64,000 nt of DNA, taken from NCBI GenBank assembly GCA_023014335.1, contig JAECYW010000010.1, positions 186,001 through 250,000 of the forward strand, given 5' to 3'. The stretch's first letter is position 1. Each line of letters starts with the position of its first letter. This DNA comes from Galerina marginata. Lineage: Eukaryota > Basidiomycota > Agaricomycetes > Agaricales > Galerinaceae. The notes under the pieces are model-generated. The model was not told where the DNA came from, searched no databases, and was given only the letters and a program-made list of their open reading frames with translations. A program made the position numbers and the translations under genes. Of this stretch, positions 45,178 through 59,784 are shown one piece after another.

Positions 45178-45909
45178 TTTCATACCTCATATTCGCATTG
45201 CATTATAGTTATCGACAGCATGGATATGTTCTCCGAGATCTGTGCTCGATCATGATCAAGCTATAAATATCTTATCTTATCTTATGTCCGTGTCGATCTC
45301 TGCCAGGTCAACGGCACTCTGCCTGGTCAACATGCTCTGGGCAACCCCGCCGCCCCCTAACGTCCACTGTCAACAGCGACGGCGACAGGATCCCCACCCA
45401 TGGCCTGCTCACGTTGGTACAGGCGGGCTGATATCGGACATCGACCTCGAGTCGCTTGTGTCTTGTGACTGTGCGACCTGTCGTTCAAAATTAATGTGCA
45501 GTTGTTGCTCTCGACGACAACCATCGCAGTAGTGCTGCACTAGTCCACCAACCACCATCACGTAAACCTTCTTCGATCTCTTCGAACCCCATGGTCTTCC
45601 GAACACGCCGAGTATCTCAGAAATAGAGGTTCACGGAGGGTGAGTTCTTTTCACCACAACAAACGGGGATGGTGTCAATGATTTCGGGATGCTGGAGTAT
45701 CGAAGCATATGGAACGGTGCTTCTTCTCTAGCCTGGGACGGATATCAGATTATGCACCTATGATCAAGTGATAGCTCTCCGCTCGTGGTGGAGTCTCGCT
45801 GGCATCCCGACTTGTATCTTTCGAACCACCCGGTTAATCTCCCTCCTCGTATAAAGCATTTACCTACCAAGTGCTTTCGCGTCTCTGAAATCTAGGCCAC
45901 AACCCGACC
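45178..45909. other. Intergenic upstream of hexosaminidase
   Basis: About 0.73 kb. A TATAAAG at 45850-45856 lies 60 bp before the hexosaminidase ATG. A small plus frame (45242-45532) has no supporting feature. Confidence 0.4.
45850..45856 (+). promoter_or_regulatory. TATA box of hexosaminidase gene
   Basis: TATAAAG, 54-60 bp before the ATG at 45910. Confidence 0.5.
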
Positions 45910-48172
45910 ATGCGCACCTTTCTCGCCCTCTCGCTCGCCTTGAGCGTGTCTCCAGCCCTCGCACTTTGGCCTCTCCCGCGCCAACTGACCAGCGGAACAT
46001 CCGCCCTCAAGCTCTCCTCCTCCTTCAGCATTACACTTTCCAACATCAAAAACACCCCGCAGGACCTCAAAGATGCCGTCTCGCGCACCACCAGCTTCCT
46101 CAAGAACGACCAGCTCCAGGCCCTCGTCGTCGACCGCGGCGCATCCTCTGCCAGCGCCGTCAAGGCTGCAAAGAGCCTCAAAGGCCTCACGCTCTCGCTT
46201 ACCTCGTCCAAGTCGGCCAAGAGCATCTCGGACGAGGCGGTTCTCCCGCTTGAGCAGCGTGTTGAGGGGTACACGCTGATAATCCCTGCGGATGGCTCCG
46301 ACGCGACTTTGCAGGCCAACTCGACATTGGGTTTGTTCAGAGGCTTGACAACGTTTGGCCAGATTTGGTATGACCTTAGTGGGAGCACGTATACCCTCCA
46401 GGCGCCTTTTAACATTGTGGACTCTCCTGCATATGTGCGTAATTTCCCATAGAAAAAGACACCGTAAATGAATTTATCCTACAGCCCTATCGTGGATTCA
46501 TGTTGGACACGGCGAGAAACTTGTGCGTAACAGTTCGACTAGACCCCCAACTCTAGTTCATATCATCGTCATGCAGCTTCCCAGTAGACGACATCAAACG
46601 CACCCTCGACGCCATGAGCTGGGTCAAGGTAACCCACACCCACGTCTTTCCTATACGGAAACTCACGCACAACCCCCCAGATCAACACCTTCCACTGGCA
46701 CGTCGTCGACTCCCAATCCTTCGCACTCCAAGTACCAGGCTTCCTCGAGCTCTCGCAAAAGGCCGCGTACGGCCCCCAGTCCGTATACAGCTCCGCGGAC
46801 GTGAAGGATATCGTGTCGTATGCTGCAGCAGTGCGTTTTTACTTCACGATCGGGTTGGGGAGGAAGAACTAAACTTGTGTGCACTTGAACAGCGCGGCAT
46901 CGACGTTGTCGCCGAGATCGATACTCCCGGACACACATCCGCCATCGCGAAAGCCCACCCGGAACATATTGCCTGTCCCGAGGCGGCTCCTTGGAGCCAG
47001 TTCGCCAATGGTGGGTACTAATTCCAGTCCTTCCCTTTCAATTCCTCAATCTCAATCCCTTTGTTCCAAAGAACCCCCCGCAGGCCAACTGCGCATCGCG
47101 AGCCCCGCCACGAGCAACTTCACCGCGTCCCTCCTCGTCTCTGCCGCATCGCTGTTCCGCTCGACCTACTTCAACACAGGTGGAGACGAGATCAACGCGA
47201 ACTGTTATACCCAGGACGCACAGACGCAGAGCGAGCTTGGTGAGCCTTCTTCTTCTTTGGCATTGGGCTGTGTTTGGAATACTTATAACCCGACCCCAGC
47301 TTCTCAGGGAAAGACGGTGGAGCAGGCGCTGGACACGTTCACTCAGGCGAATCACAAGGCGCTCAGAGCTGCGGGAAAGACTGCCGTCGTTTGGGAAGGT
47401 ACGCGGCGTTTTGCCGGTTTGGCTTGTGGGAGGTTATGAAGTTGCTGATACCCGCCCACAGAGATGCTTCTCGCCCATAACGTCAGTCTAGCTCAAGACA
47501 CCTTGGTCCTGTAAGAACTCGCCTCCCACCCACCCTCATCCATCCACTAACCACCACCACCCACCTCCTTCCTTCCCGCAGAGTCTGGATATCAGCCGAC
47601 AACGTCGCAGCCGCCACCCAAAAAGGGTTCAAAGTCATCCACGCCTCGAACGACTACTTCTACCTCGACTGCGGGGGCGGCGGCTGGGTCGGGCAGAACG
47701 TGCTGGGCAACAGCTGGTGCGACCCGTTCAAGACGTGGCAGAAGGCGTACTCGTTCGATCCGCTGGCGGGGCTGACGGCGGCCCAGGCTCATCTAGTTCT
47801 TGGAGGTGGGTTCTAAATTTCGGTTTCGAACTGCCCTTGTCGTTGCTGACGACCTACGAACGCACATCACACACAGGCCAGCATTTGTTGTGGACTGAAC
47901 AGACGAGCCCATCGAATTTAGATAGCATCGCATGGCCCCGCGCTGCCAGTTCCGCCGAGGTGCGTACTCGCTCTCGTTCTTATTCCCATTCAAACTAATC
48001 CCTTCCTACGTTCGTTCAGGTGTTCTGGTCAGGCGCAGGCGGCAACGTCGCGACGGCCCTCCCGCGCCTGCACGACGTCGCCTACCGCTTCAAGCAGCGC
48101 GGCGTCAACCCCATCGCGCTCCAACCGGAATGGTGTGCTCTGCGGCCTGGAGCGTGCGATTTGAATGCGTGA
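45910..48172 (+). CDS. Secreted beta-N-acetylhexosaminidase, family GH20
   Basis: Removes terminal GlcNAc from chitin oligomers and glycans, in wall turnover or nutrition. Signal peptide MRTFLALSLALSVSPALA, then the GH20b domain (LWPLPRQLTSG...GYTLIIPADGSDATLQANSTLGLFRGLTTFGQIWY). The catalytic barrel has YRGFMLDTARNF, INTFHWHVVDSQSFALQVPGF, GIDVVAEIDTPGHTSA, the acid Asp-Glu pair in STYFNTGGDEINANC (about 47177-47197), then VWISADNVAAATQKGFKVIHASNDYFYLDCG, GNSWCDPFKTWQKAYSFDP and LLWTEQTSPSNLDSIAWPRAASSAEVFW, ending LQPEWCALRPGACDLNA. About eight short introns occur. All substrate-binding Trp and catalytic residues visible in the family are present. Confidence 0.94.
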
Positions 48173-49113
48173 GCACTGAGCTGTGGTTTCGAGGCGTTTT
48201 TGTATGTATAAGATATAATTCTTGCGTGTGTGTGGATGGATGTATTATAAGGATCGAAATTTATACACGTCTGGTTCTGGTTTGGCGCTATACAGACACC
48301 ACTAGATTTCACAATCCTTGATGTCACATCAGCCGCAGTCAACATCGTGGAAAAGAGGCGTACCATGACATTCGTCAAACCCGTTTTTATGTGCATGTGC
48401 TTCCTATTATGGAAAAACCTTCTTTATTTGGCGCATGCATTCAAGGTCGCAAGGGTGTTTAAATGTAACTTTAGATCTTCTCCATTCTCGGTCTCTGTCG
48501 ATGATGCCTCAGACTCGCGAATCGGGACAAGCGGGAGCCCTATACTTTTCAACTCCCATATTCGCCAGGTTCAGATAAGAATTTTTCGATTCAAATTCCT
48601 AGGTTCCCCATTAGCAGATTGGCATTTTCTTTCTGTTTGAAAAACTCCTAAAATTCAGACATTCCGCTTTCGAAGAACTTGGCATATGCGAAAGCTGATC
48701 AACTTATCCCGTCTGGGTAGCCTCGAGACATCGGATAAAGCGATGAACTTCGCACATTGGCAGGGTTCATTCTACACTTACTTACCTCCTCCAGAAACCA
48801 GAGGTCGACAGGAATACTGCTGCAATTGCTCTGCATTTTGCCGTAAAGATCAAAGTTTTAACCTCTTAAGATTTGCCCGAGTACTGTCATGGCTGATCAG
48901 ATAGATCAAAATCTGTTGCAAAAATTTGTATTCGTTAAAAGCCAGGATAAAAGGCGTCAATCCTTTGTCACTGTACTGGACTATCCACAGTTAATTAAAA
49001 TGCAAAAAAGAAAGCATGGAGGAAGAAGGATGAAACAGAGAAGAGAAATCAAATAAGTCTATCTGCATTTTAACCACAACGCGACTCGACGGTAATCGGC
49101 GCTCTACCCATGT
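48173..49113. other. Convergent 3' region, no gene seen
   Basis: About 0.94 kb between the ends of the hexosaminidase and epsin genes. Small plus frames at 48347 and 48686 have no domain. Confidence 0.4.
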
Positions 49114-51201
49114 TCACAGAAGAAGGTCATCAGCACCACCAGAAGATGACGGCGGTGCGCCGTTCCCAAACGACCCAAACGCAGGCGGCGGTACACCACC
49201 AGCAGGTCGACCAGACTGTTGCTGCCCTCCCCACAGCCCAGCCATGGCCTTCTCCTTCTCCAAGTCCTTTATCGACTTGCCTGTCCCGCTCGCACCAGGC
49301 TTCGCCGCTGTCGGCCCACCCAGTGATAACGACCACAGGTCATCAAAGTTCGCAGAGGCGGCAGGCTTGGCCCCTGATGTGGTCATGGGTGAGTTTGTGG
49401 AAGGCGAGAGGGAAGAGGTGGGTCGCATTGGCGCACCACTGCCAAAGAGATTCTGTTGCTGCGTAGTTTGAGGAACCATCGGCGCAGCGAATTGACCCGG
49501 AGAAGACAGGGAAGGCGCTTGGCGGTGACCTCCCATTCCGGTACCCATTCCAGTACCCATTCCAATACCTCTACCCGCACCCATTCCCATTCCCATGCCG
49601 AACCCAACAGGCTGTTGCTGAGCCTGCGCGAAGCCGGTATTAACAGGTGGCTGGGCTGGAGTTGCGTTAAGCATATCCATGAGGCTTGCTTTTGGTGCGG
49701 AAGTCGTAGGCGCAGGAGCAGCCTGTACGGGTGCCGCCTGGAAGTCAGCGAATTCGTCATCTGTCAATTCAATGTCAGAAATGGTGTGGTGCATTGGGTG
49801 GGAAACATACCGTCGATGCTAACACTTGCATGGGAAACAGCAGGAAGTGCTTTGTTCACTGCAACAGGTGGAGCGGGCGCAGGAGAACCGAAAGTATCGT
49901 CGTCGAATCCACCCAAGAGGTCCACGACGGGCTCAGGCGCAGGTACAGCACGGGGAGGTGGAGGCGCAGTGGCCTTCCTCACAGGGTTGCGAACAGAATT
50001 CGATCGGACGGGCGTGGACGTATGTGAGGAGACGACTTCATCATCTCCCGCATTGTATTCTTCGTATGGCCGGCGACTATCACTGAATGAAGATCTACCT
50101 CCTCCACGGCTACTGCTGCCGCCTAAGCCATGGTCTGTTTATTGATCAATATGATTCCATCCTGCATCCTGGATCAGAAAAGGGCTCACCGTTTCCACCA
50201 TAATTCCCATAAGATGAGCCACCACCATTTCCATAAGACGAACCGCTTCCGCCACCAAGGCTGTCACTGCCAAATCCACCATATCTGCCGCCTCCACCAG
50301 ACTCAAAGCTCATACCTCCAGAGAATCCGTCATTACCGACACCAACGTATTTACTCTTGTTGACCTTTGCCTTCCGGCGTTCTGCGCGAATTTTCTCGAC
50401 GTCCGACAACAGTTCAACGAGTTCCCGAGAGCGATTGCGGACTATGCACCAGAAGGATAAGGATGTCAGTCAGGGCTTACATGATTATTGTATTCAAAGT
50501 ACGTACCATTAATTCCCTCATCTTTGCCTTTATCGTCGATGTAATGGAAGTTTCTGAGCATTTTGAGTGTGGAAATATGGGAGCGTGCGTCGTCAACTAC
50601 GCGTTCCGATCCGTGCTTGATGAGGTATTCCAGTAGTTGAAGAGCCTGTATATATGTGGGCATCTCAATAGGAAGAGCTTGAGAAACAATCTTACCTTAT
50701 AGATTTGTCGCCATTGCCGGGCCTCTTTCTCCATGAAGCGCGAGTAAATGCTGGGCATGATCTCGTTGAAGTATTGGCTACATTTCAAAAAATTTAAACA
50801 CAATTCAGGAGTAGACACTAGACTACTCACAAATGGAATGTCCTGGAGTTCATGTCAAACAAGTGTTAGGTTGAAATCCTCCAGAGTGAATGACACTACG
50901 TGAAATACATACCCCTGGGCGATCTCTTGCATCAGAGTTGAGCTTGCACCCCTGCAACCATAAGATTAGTCACAGAATCTGGCCACGAAGAGGAACTTGA
51001 CGGCACCAAGGATCGTCATTGGTGGCCTCCCTGACTTTTGCCTCCATTTCGCTGACGTTCAAGACGACATTCTTCGCCTAATGCCACTGCGTCAGCAAAT
51101 GCCGAGCGGACAGGAAAGGCACGAACCTGGTTGTACATGCTCTTGATATCATAGAGAGTGATGTTGGAGAGCGTAGTCGAGAGGGATTCGAGTTTGTCCA
51201 T
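49114..51201 (-). CDS. ENT3: Epsin-type ENTH clathrin adaptor (Ent3/epsinR-like)
   Basis: Adaptor for TGN-endosome clathrin traffic. The ENTH domain is spread over small exons: MDKLESLSTTLSNITLYDIKS, AKNVVLNVSEMEAKVREATNDDPWGASSTLMQEIAQG, FNEIMPSIYSRFMEKEARQWRQIYKALQLLEYLIKHGSERVVDDARSHISTLKMLRNFHYIDDKGKDEGINVRNRSRELVELLSDVEKIRAERRKAKVNKSKYVGV. The tail is Gly/Ser-rich, then has acidic-Phe adaptor-binding motifs (LLGGFDDDTFG; LTDDEFADFQAAP) typical of AP-1 gamma-ear/GGA ligands. A Met-Gly repeat (MGMGMGAGRGIGMGTGMGTG) follows, and the end is SGGADDLLL. The early EIRDWG-like WGAS and YLIKHGSER match Ent3 better than Ent1/2; no ubiquitin-interacting motif is seen. Confidence 0.9.
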
Positions 51202-54200
51202 GGCGGCAGGCCGTCTCGGGGTATGGATAGCAAGCGTTTGTCGATGTGGTCACTGATCAACAATTTGGCAAGCACTGAAGCTTGAAGCAGTGCACTGCAG
51301 TGACTGCTGTCCTGTCATGTGATCTGCCCTGTTGCAAACAATCTAATCTAATCCTGGTCTCTTCATCTGGCCTTTGAAAATCGTACATAGCAAGTACATA
51401 GCGACAAAAATGCTATAACTACTCTACTCAAACGAGGACCGAGGCAGACCTTATCTTTAATCACGGGAGTTTTCAAGGAGTTTTGATCGGCTCGGGCTTC
51501 AACTTGAAGAATTGTCTATTCACTGCCCACCGCCTGGCGACCTCTGCAGCTTGGGGACTCGGAGTATGACCATCACTTCCCGAGGACTGACGGTATATTG
51601 GGGAAATTTAGAGTGGAAGATCTAATCTGCATAGTTGTGACCTATGTCGACTTGTTTTGCAGGCCACCGCGGTGCGTGGCAGTACGAGTCTTTTCAGCTT
51701 TTTTTTTTTTTGAATACAGCCATACACCAGCTAATGCATATGTTACACTGAAACTTAAGAATAAAAATGAAAACTTTTAACCTCACTTTTGCTGACTATG
51801 AATCATATGATAATTCTTCATAATTTGATTGTTTCCTTCATTCAAAATTTCAGGTGATCTTGTCCACTTCTCGCAAATTTATTCCCCAAACACTGGCATA
51901 ACAGTGGGTGGTGAGCCAATTTGAGGGATTTTGACCTTGCCATTTCTCAGTCAAATCTTCTCCAATCCCTCTAAAAATTTACGAAGTCATGGGGAATGCC
52001 TATACTTTATTATTAATAATGTTCCACAATAAACTACTTAGTACATTGTGGTAGGTGAATACAATGCTATAAAAAATGGGAGCAGGTGAGGAGGTGAAAA
52101 GCTGTAAAGAAGGTGGCATGGCCATGCTCGTTCGACAGTGAGCAGTGGTGATGAAGGCAACCCATCTTTGTGGGTTGCCTGCCGGTCTACGAGCTGCTGG
52201 CCTGCTGCGCGGTAGGTGCATCGATGGGCAGTGGCGCCATCTACGGCAACCAGGCAGCCGGGTGCCATCGCGATCGCTCCAGTACACCCATTCCCGCGGC
52301 GTCTTTGTTTGTGGCGGAAATGAGACGAATGGTGCGGGCTTTGTGGGGGGACGTGTGACAGAATCGACAGAGTTATATGGATGGGCGTGGCTGAGCCACA
52401 GGTTACGAGGGTTGGGCGGGCAGCGTTGCGACGGCCTCGTCGATTGGGTTAGAATAACAAGACGTACAGTGCGGTTTCCGTCCTGTCCTTTTGCTGTGTG
52501 CTGGTAGAGCGTGAGCGCAAGCACGGGTTCATGTTCTCCAGCAGCAGCTGCTGGAGTGTTCCTCTGCGCGTCGTAATATCCCCGCGACATAGGCAGGCGC
52601 ATTGCTGCTGGTGCTGGGTGCTGCTGCTCGTCGTACCCATAGGGGCGGACTGCTCCTGCTCAGTGTCGGATCAGGGCATGGGTCGGAACATGGAGCACAG
52701 TCAATCGGCATGAGCTACAAAGGGCAGTAACGGCAGATAAGCAATGGGAGGTGGGGAATAAGACTCAAGGAAAACAGGTCACAAGACCCGTTTTTTGCGA
52801 CGCACCTAGTGGGTCTCCCACTCCATGGGTCTCCTCTTCAGTTTCGCCCCAATTGTCCGTCTCCTCACAGGTCCAATCCACCGTCCTAACGTCGGCCCAC
52901 AGCCCCCAGATCCGAGGGAGGGCTCACGTCTTTCTTGTTTGGTCGTGTCGTGAACCTACAGATAAAGGCCGTCAAATTTTTACTGAAAAGTAAATATTAG
53001 CTATGATAAATACTTACAATACATTTTGGAGGCCTTGAGAAGCGGGTGAGCGAGTGAAGGAGTGAGGCGATGATGGTTGAAGGTTAAGATCAACAGCGTT
53101 GATGGCTGTTGATGCTCACCGGTCTGTGAGTTTAAACTCCGCTTGGAGGATTGATCAACAATGTCTTCAATGATATTACCTCCTGTTTCTCCTTGCTCCT
53201 CACACTGGCGGCACCACCCCTTCATCTGCTTCCCCAGCTCAGGCCAGCAGCGAATCCTCAAGCCCGGGGATACCACTGGCCTAACTGGAGGGTTGTTATT
53301 GTGCCACCACACAACGCCGTGTGCCTCTCCCGGGTCCCCTGCGTTCTGGCCTGCAAAGGAATGTAGGCCGGTAATGCATACTACATCAATGTTGCATCAA
53401 CTCCAAACAACGACAATCGGCGCCAACGACATCCGAGGACTGAGGCAGGAAGTCAGAAAGGGATTGGAGACACGAGGGGAGGCCCTAGAAAAGGCAGACC
53501 CGCACGGTACGTAGCAGTTCAAGTCGCGAGATTTGCACTGCTTTTTTTTCCCTCTCCATACCTCCACCTTCACTATTCCCCTACAGGTATGACGACGATA
53601 CTGTTGTTACCTTTTGTGAGGACCCGTGACCGCCGATCTGTTGCAGCCGCCACCGCTGTTGCTTCGTTAACCAGCTCGCCTGTCTGTCCCCTCGCATCGT
53701 CCTTTCTCTTCTAACCACTGCCAATGCCTCTCCCAGCATCGCCTACATTGCCAAATCGCCCCTATGCTGTGCCGTGGGTTGAGGCCAGCGTGCAAACAAG
53801 GCCCATCCACCACGCCTGTCGTACATGTTGCCAGCCTCCACCAGCACCCGCTTTCCCCACTGCCCGAGCAACATTTCCCAGCTTGCGGCCTATTCCACAA
53901 GTCGGCTTTGATGTGGGAGACGACCCTGCTGTAAAGACGAGAGCAGTGGCAGGGGCGTCAGCGTTCGCAGCATCAGCACCAGCATCGGAGCAGCGCCAGC
54001 GCCGAAAGGCCAATGCCCTGCGGCGGCAGCTTTACGGCCTCGTAGGCTGAGTCTCGTGCCGCAGACAAACGAAGACCACGACCACCAACCACCGGCCACT
54101 GACAGCCCCAGCCCTGCCTTATGAACTACGACAGACAAATGTGGGCAAGGCGGCAACAGCAAGAACAGTAGCGCATTTGTCATCGTTGTCGTTTGCTGGC

Positions 54201-56032
54201 CTCCGGTGGTACCAAGGCACGAGTAGCATATCACTACTCGCGCTGGTTCTTGCTCCCCATGCCACATCTGCTGCGGATCAGCAACTCGCGATGACGCCCA
54301 CTACCTCACTAAGATCTTCGACAATGTCAACTGGACAGCTCAAGTTGAACACTGGGGCAATACCATTGCCATGTCCGCTGCCGCTGCTTGCTGTAACTCT
54401 CGCCGTGCTCGCTGTCTCCACCATCACCTGGGGCCTACAATGATGACGATGAAGGAAATCAGCTGTTCAAGTGACAGATACGTGCGAGGGACATCAGCCA
54501 GTCCACAAGAATCGCAATGAAGTTATATTAAGTATAAAGACCAAAGTATAACTCAATCTCATATGGACTTTCCTCATAAATTGGTATTATTGAATTCAGA
54601 TCTTCTGTAAACATAAAGGTGAATGCAATGGAGGGACATCTTGAAGTAATATACAATCAATTGGTTTTCTGTTATTGGTATTTATCACTTTTCATGTCCA
54701 TTTCTTAGCTCTATAAATATCTGAGACACTGTGGATTTTGGGGCGTAGCGCCCGCTTGTAAGATGCGGAAGTGATCAATTTTTATACAATTTGAAACATC
54801 ATTGGATATAAAAGCCGGTTTTGGTGGAGTGAACTATAAATACGTCAGACTCAGTATAGGATGAGCGATATAAATAGAATCTATCACCAAAATTATGTAA
54901 TATTACTACATATGGATGGCTGCCTGATTGATAATCAGTTATGTAATCAGAGTAATAGGCTATATAATTGCCGGGACCGGACATCACGTGAAAATGATGG
55001 CATCAGTGATGGGGACCAACAGACTGTCGCAACATTCAAAATTTCTGGGGTCGGTGTGGATTAAAAGAACTCGCTTTTACTGCGTAAAAGACTCGTAACT
55101 AGCCGGTTGCAAGACCGGATATCTGCAAGAGGACCGTCGAGGCGTTGTATTATGATTGATTGCTGCAGAGAAAGTTACAGGGAATTAACGGCACCTTAAA
55201 TTACCAGATAAACCCGCCGCGCAGTTAGCAGCGGGGCTCGGGCACGGCAAGTGCTTGGATGACCTTACGGATATGTTCAATCGTGCTGGCCCTCAGCTCT
55301 GCACTTGCGAACACGGCATTATCCACTATGGGGTTGATACTGCGCAGCTCTTTGAGCACTCAGGTGGCGTACTTTGCTTCAGTACTGCATTCAAATCCTG
55401 GAACGCGAGTGGCGTCCCCTCCATGATAGTGATATCGGGGGAGGGCGAGTCGACATCGGTTGGGAGAGCTGGGTGTAAGCTTTGTAGGCTGAATAAGTTA
55501 CAAGGGGCATGGGGCCACGACAAATTCGGGTGCAGCGGTGGATATCATAGGCGACGATGTGTTGTAAAATGGGTTAGCTATAAGAATTGAAGCTTGAAGA
55601 GCAGGAGAAACAAATTGAAACAGTGCCAAACAACCCTGAAAATTCCGCTTGCGCCCAACTTGCGCCACACTCCATATAACTTACGGCCGTGAACGTCAAC
55701 TAATGGCCAAATTCCTTAATATGAACTCCAACGCACTTAAAAACTGGGTACAACCATCCCACTCTGGAGGAGACATAATTTCGAGTTGCATCATGTATCG
55801 CACTTCTCTTGAAGAACATCACAGAGCCGAAAATGGTCAGACCACAAACACAAATGATAATTGGAGCAGGGTCAACAGAGCTTTTGGAGATGCAGTTTTG
55901 ACATATAAGATAACAAATCTAATAGAAGGCTGCAGCAAATACAATTCTTCAAGTACCCGATTCAAGAGCCTGGGCTATAAGACACAATCGTCGGTCAGTT
56001 AGCAACACTAAATTAGTAGTACATGAATAAAC
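51202..56032. other. Long gene-poor stretch (4.8 kb)
   Basis: No recognisable gene. The left part (51.3-52.0 kb) is AT-rich with a T12 run near 51700. The middle (52.1-54.4 kb) is GC-rich and repetitive in CAGC/GCTG words, so it has many overlapping open frames on both strands (for example 52000-52602 minus, 53724-54050 plus) without domains or splice structure. The right part (54.5-55.0 kb) is AT-rich with small palindromes, such as GGGCGTAGCGCCC at 54741-54753 and CCGGT...ACCGG at 55102-55117. No transposase, reverse transcriptase or long terminal repeat can be recognised. It could be relic mobile DNA or an unannotatable lineage-specific locus. Confidence 0.35.
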
Positions 56033-57745
<1,713 letters not shown>

Positions 57746-57824
57746 TGCTATTCGACTTGACTGTAAGCTGTGTTTTAGGGGAAGTACCTTAGTATCCTGA
57801 GGATATCAAGCATTAAAACCGCTT

Positions 57825-57834
57825 CCTTTTATGC
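57825..57834 (-). promoter_or_regulatory. TATA-like element of peroxidase gene
   Basis: On the minus strand this reads GCATAAAAGG, about 80 bp before the initiator ATG at 57745. Confidence 0.45.
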
Positions 57835-58222
57835 TGATTTCCACAAAACCCAGCTACATGCATTTTTCTTCGTCATGAGAGTCTCCGGCCCACATAATTC
57901 GCCTAAGATACCGTAAATCCAGGTGGCCAGGATCCAGCAAGATGGCACGAATTAAGCGAAGGACGTGCGACGCGATGTGGGAACATCTGCAGTTTTCCGA
58001 AGCGTATTGAATTTCGTAAAACGTGTGTCGCGCGCGATAGAACGTAATACTTCCTTATACATAAATTTATCCACCAGGCGAGGTGGGAGGGCCGGCACCC
58101 ACGAGAAATGTTCTGTAAAACATTCTGAGAGCATAAACTGGTTGACTATTTTATTCGAAGATGAGCAAGTATTGTTGAGGATGAGCCGAAATGCCACACT
58201 TTTTTTTCCGATGCATTTGTAT

Positions 58223-59218
58223 TCACGGAAAAATCGGCGAGGAACCAGCAAGGAGGAAAATCACCACTTTCCTTCCAGCGCCAAACAAAATGATAAAATC
58301 CAAAATATGGGGGTAGGAGGAGGGTGAAAAAAAAAGCAATGGAAGCACCTCTGACGAGCTAGTTCCACGAACTGTCGTTGCAAGTAAGCCGAAATCGATG
58401 CCAGAGTGCTTTTTCGAGGTCGCCGAGCCGGGAGGTGCTGTGAAGGAACCAGATGAGTAAAAGTCTGACTCTAATAACCTAAGAAGGTCGAGTTGCCTCC
58501 CCATAAACTCACCCAAGGACATTGAAACGAAACACGACATCATTTCGGGATGCGCATTGATCGTGGCCGGACAGATTGTTGACGGACCGGCAGAGGGGAA
58601 ACTCACTATTTCCTTACAAGTCGCGCACAATACCAAAAAGAATGCCAGGATCCACGATTCGGGGGTGGGAAGAGACCAAGGGTTACGATAAACTTGACAA
58701 AGGGCATATCCAGTACGGCACTCCTCTAATTGAGTTGGTTCCGCGTTTGGATGCGGGAAGACGGCATTGATGAAGGCCGCTGCGACGTCGAGTATCATCG
58801 AGTTGGTGCGATAGAAAGCCGGAGGAGAATAACCACGATTATAAATAACTGCTGGGATGTCAAAGACAGTCTCTAGATAACGATCCTCTTTTAGAAAACA
58901 TAGGTGGACGACAATTGTGTGAGCTTGCCGCATAAAGCGTTTATCAGGCTTTGGATTCGACCTATAGTGATAGGGTATAGGTCATCCGACCAAATAGCCG
59001 ACCAAAATTCAGAACAATCAGTCCAGTAGGAATAGTGCGGTGTACACTGATTTGTCGAAACCGGCAAGTACTCCATGAGATGGCGATGAAGGACAAGCGG
59101 GGAGAGACGGGGCCAAGAATTTCCGTACTGAGAGCATAAATCTGTGGACGTTGATCATGAACAGCTGTTGCGATTGTCGAGGATGAAGGGAGTGTTTGAA
59201 AGAACGGACCGAACCCAC
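58223..59218 (-). CDS. Possible membrane protein gene, unknown function
   Basis: Three overlapping minus frames may be exons of one gene. The longest (58223-58933) contains FDIPAVIYNRGYSPPAFYRTNSMILDVAAAFINAVFPHPN, GTGYALCQVYRNPWSLPTPESWILAFFLVLCATCKE-like sequence with one clear hydrophobic helix, and a Ser-rich stretch. Upstream frames (58891-59076 and 59018-59218) contribute YWTDCSEFWSAIWSDDLYPITIGRIQ. The exon joins could not be fixed, and the part past about 58540 is probably intron or 3' sequence. I recognise no family. Coding is suggested by the well-formed hydrophobic segment and Cys/Trp-rich composition. Confidence 0.4.
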
Positions 59219-59784
59219 CCGTCGCGCGTCACGTGCTTCATCAAGGAACTGTGCCCACTACGGTGACTACCCACCACCACCGACTCTGGGCACAGGGGCA
59301 TCGAATCAGTAGCAACGAGCTCAAATATTGACTGGCCTAGAAAAATTGCAAGTTGAAGCAGCGGATTTCCTGTTACTCAGCTCGCAATGAGGGTTTGCGA
59401 AGTCCAGTGTCCACACATATACACTGGCAGGCCAACAGTACTAAGTAGTTTGACACTATGACCTCAATATACGGTACTGTTCTATAGTATTATACTCGAG
59501 GATTAGCGCAAAGCGAGCCACTATGAATGGATCGATGCCGCCACAGGGAAGGTAAGAACGAGTCTATCGGATTTAGAAGTCCAAGAATCCCAAACCAGTG
59601 ACTTCAGCCCTCCAGCCCTCATTCTGCACAACGTCCTGCCGCTCTGCATACCACCACATCTATGACCACTTTGTCCCTTGGGCGAACAATGCGGTATTGA
59701 TAGCGTGGTGATCACCTCCATGTTACTGTCAAGTCGCGTCCATCACCAACGACAGCTAAATAAAGTACCATATCACCACCTATA

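Noticed and set aside
49456..50145. 229-codon plus-strand ORF antisense to the epsin gene
   Set aside because: It is the complement of the Gly/Met/Ser-rich epsin tail, whose codon bias keeps the other strand open; no domain or start context.
52000..52602. 200-codon minus-strand ORF in the gene-poor stretch
   Set aside because: Low-complexity GC-rich block with equally open frames on the other strand, no signal peptide, domain or splice sites.
54741..54753. GGGCGTAGCGCCC palindrome as a Helitron 3' hairpin
   Set aside because: No CTRR end follows at the right distance and no Rep/helicase sequence is nearby.
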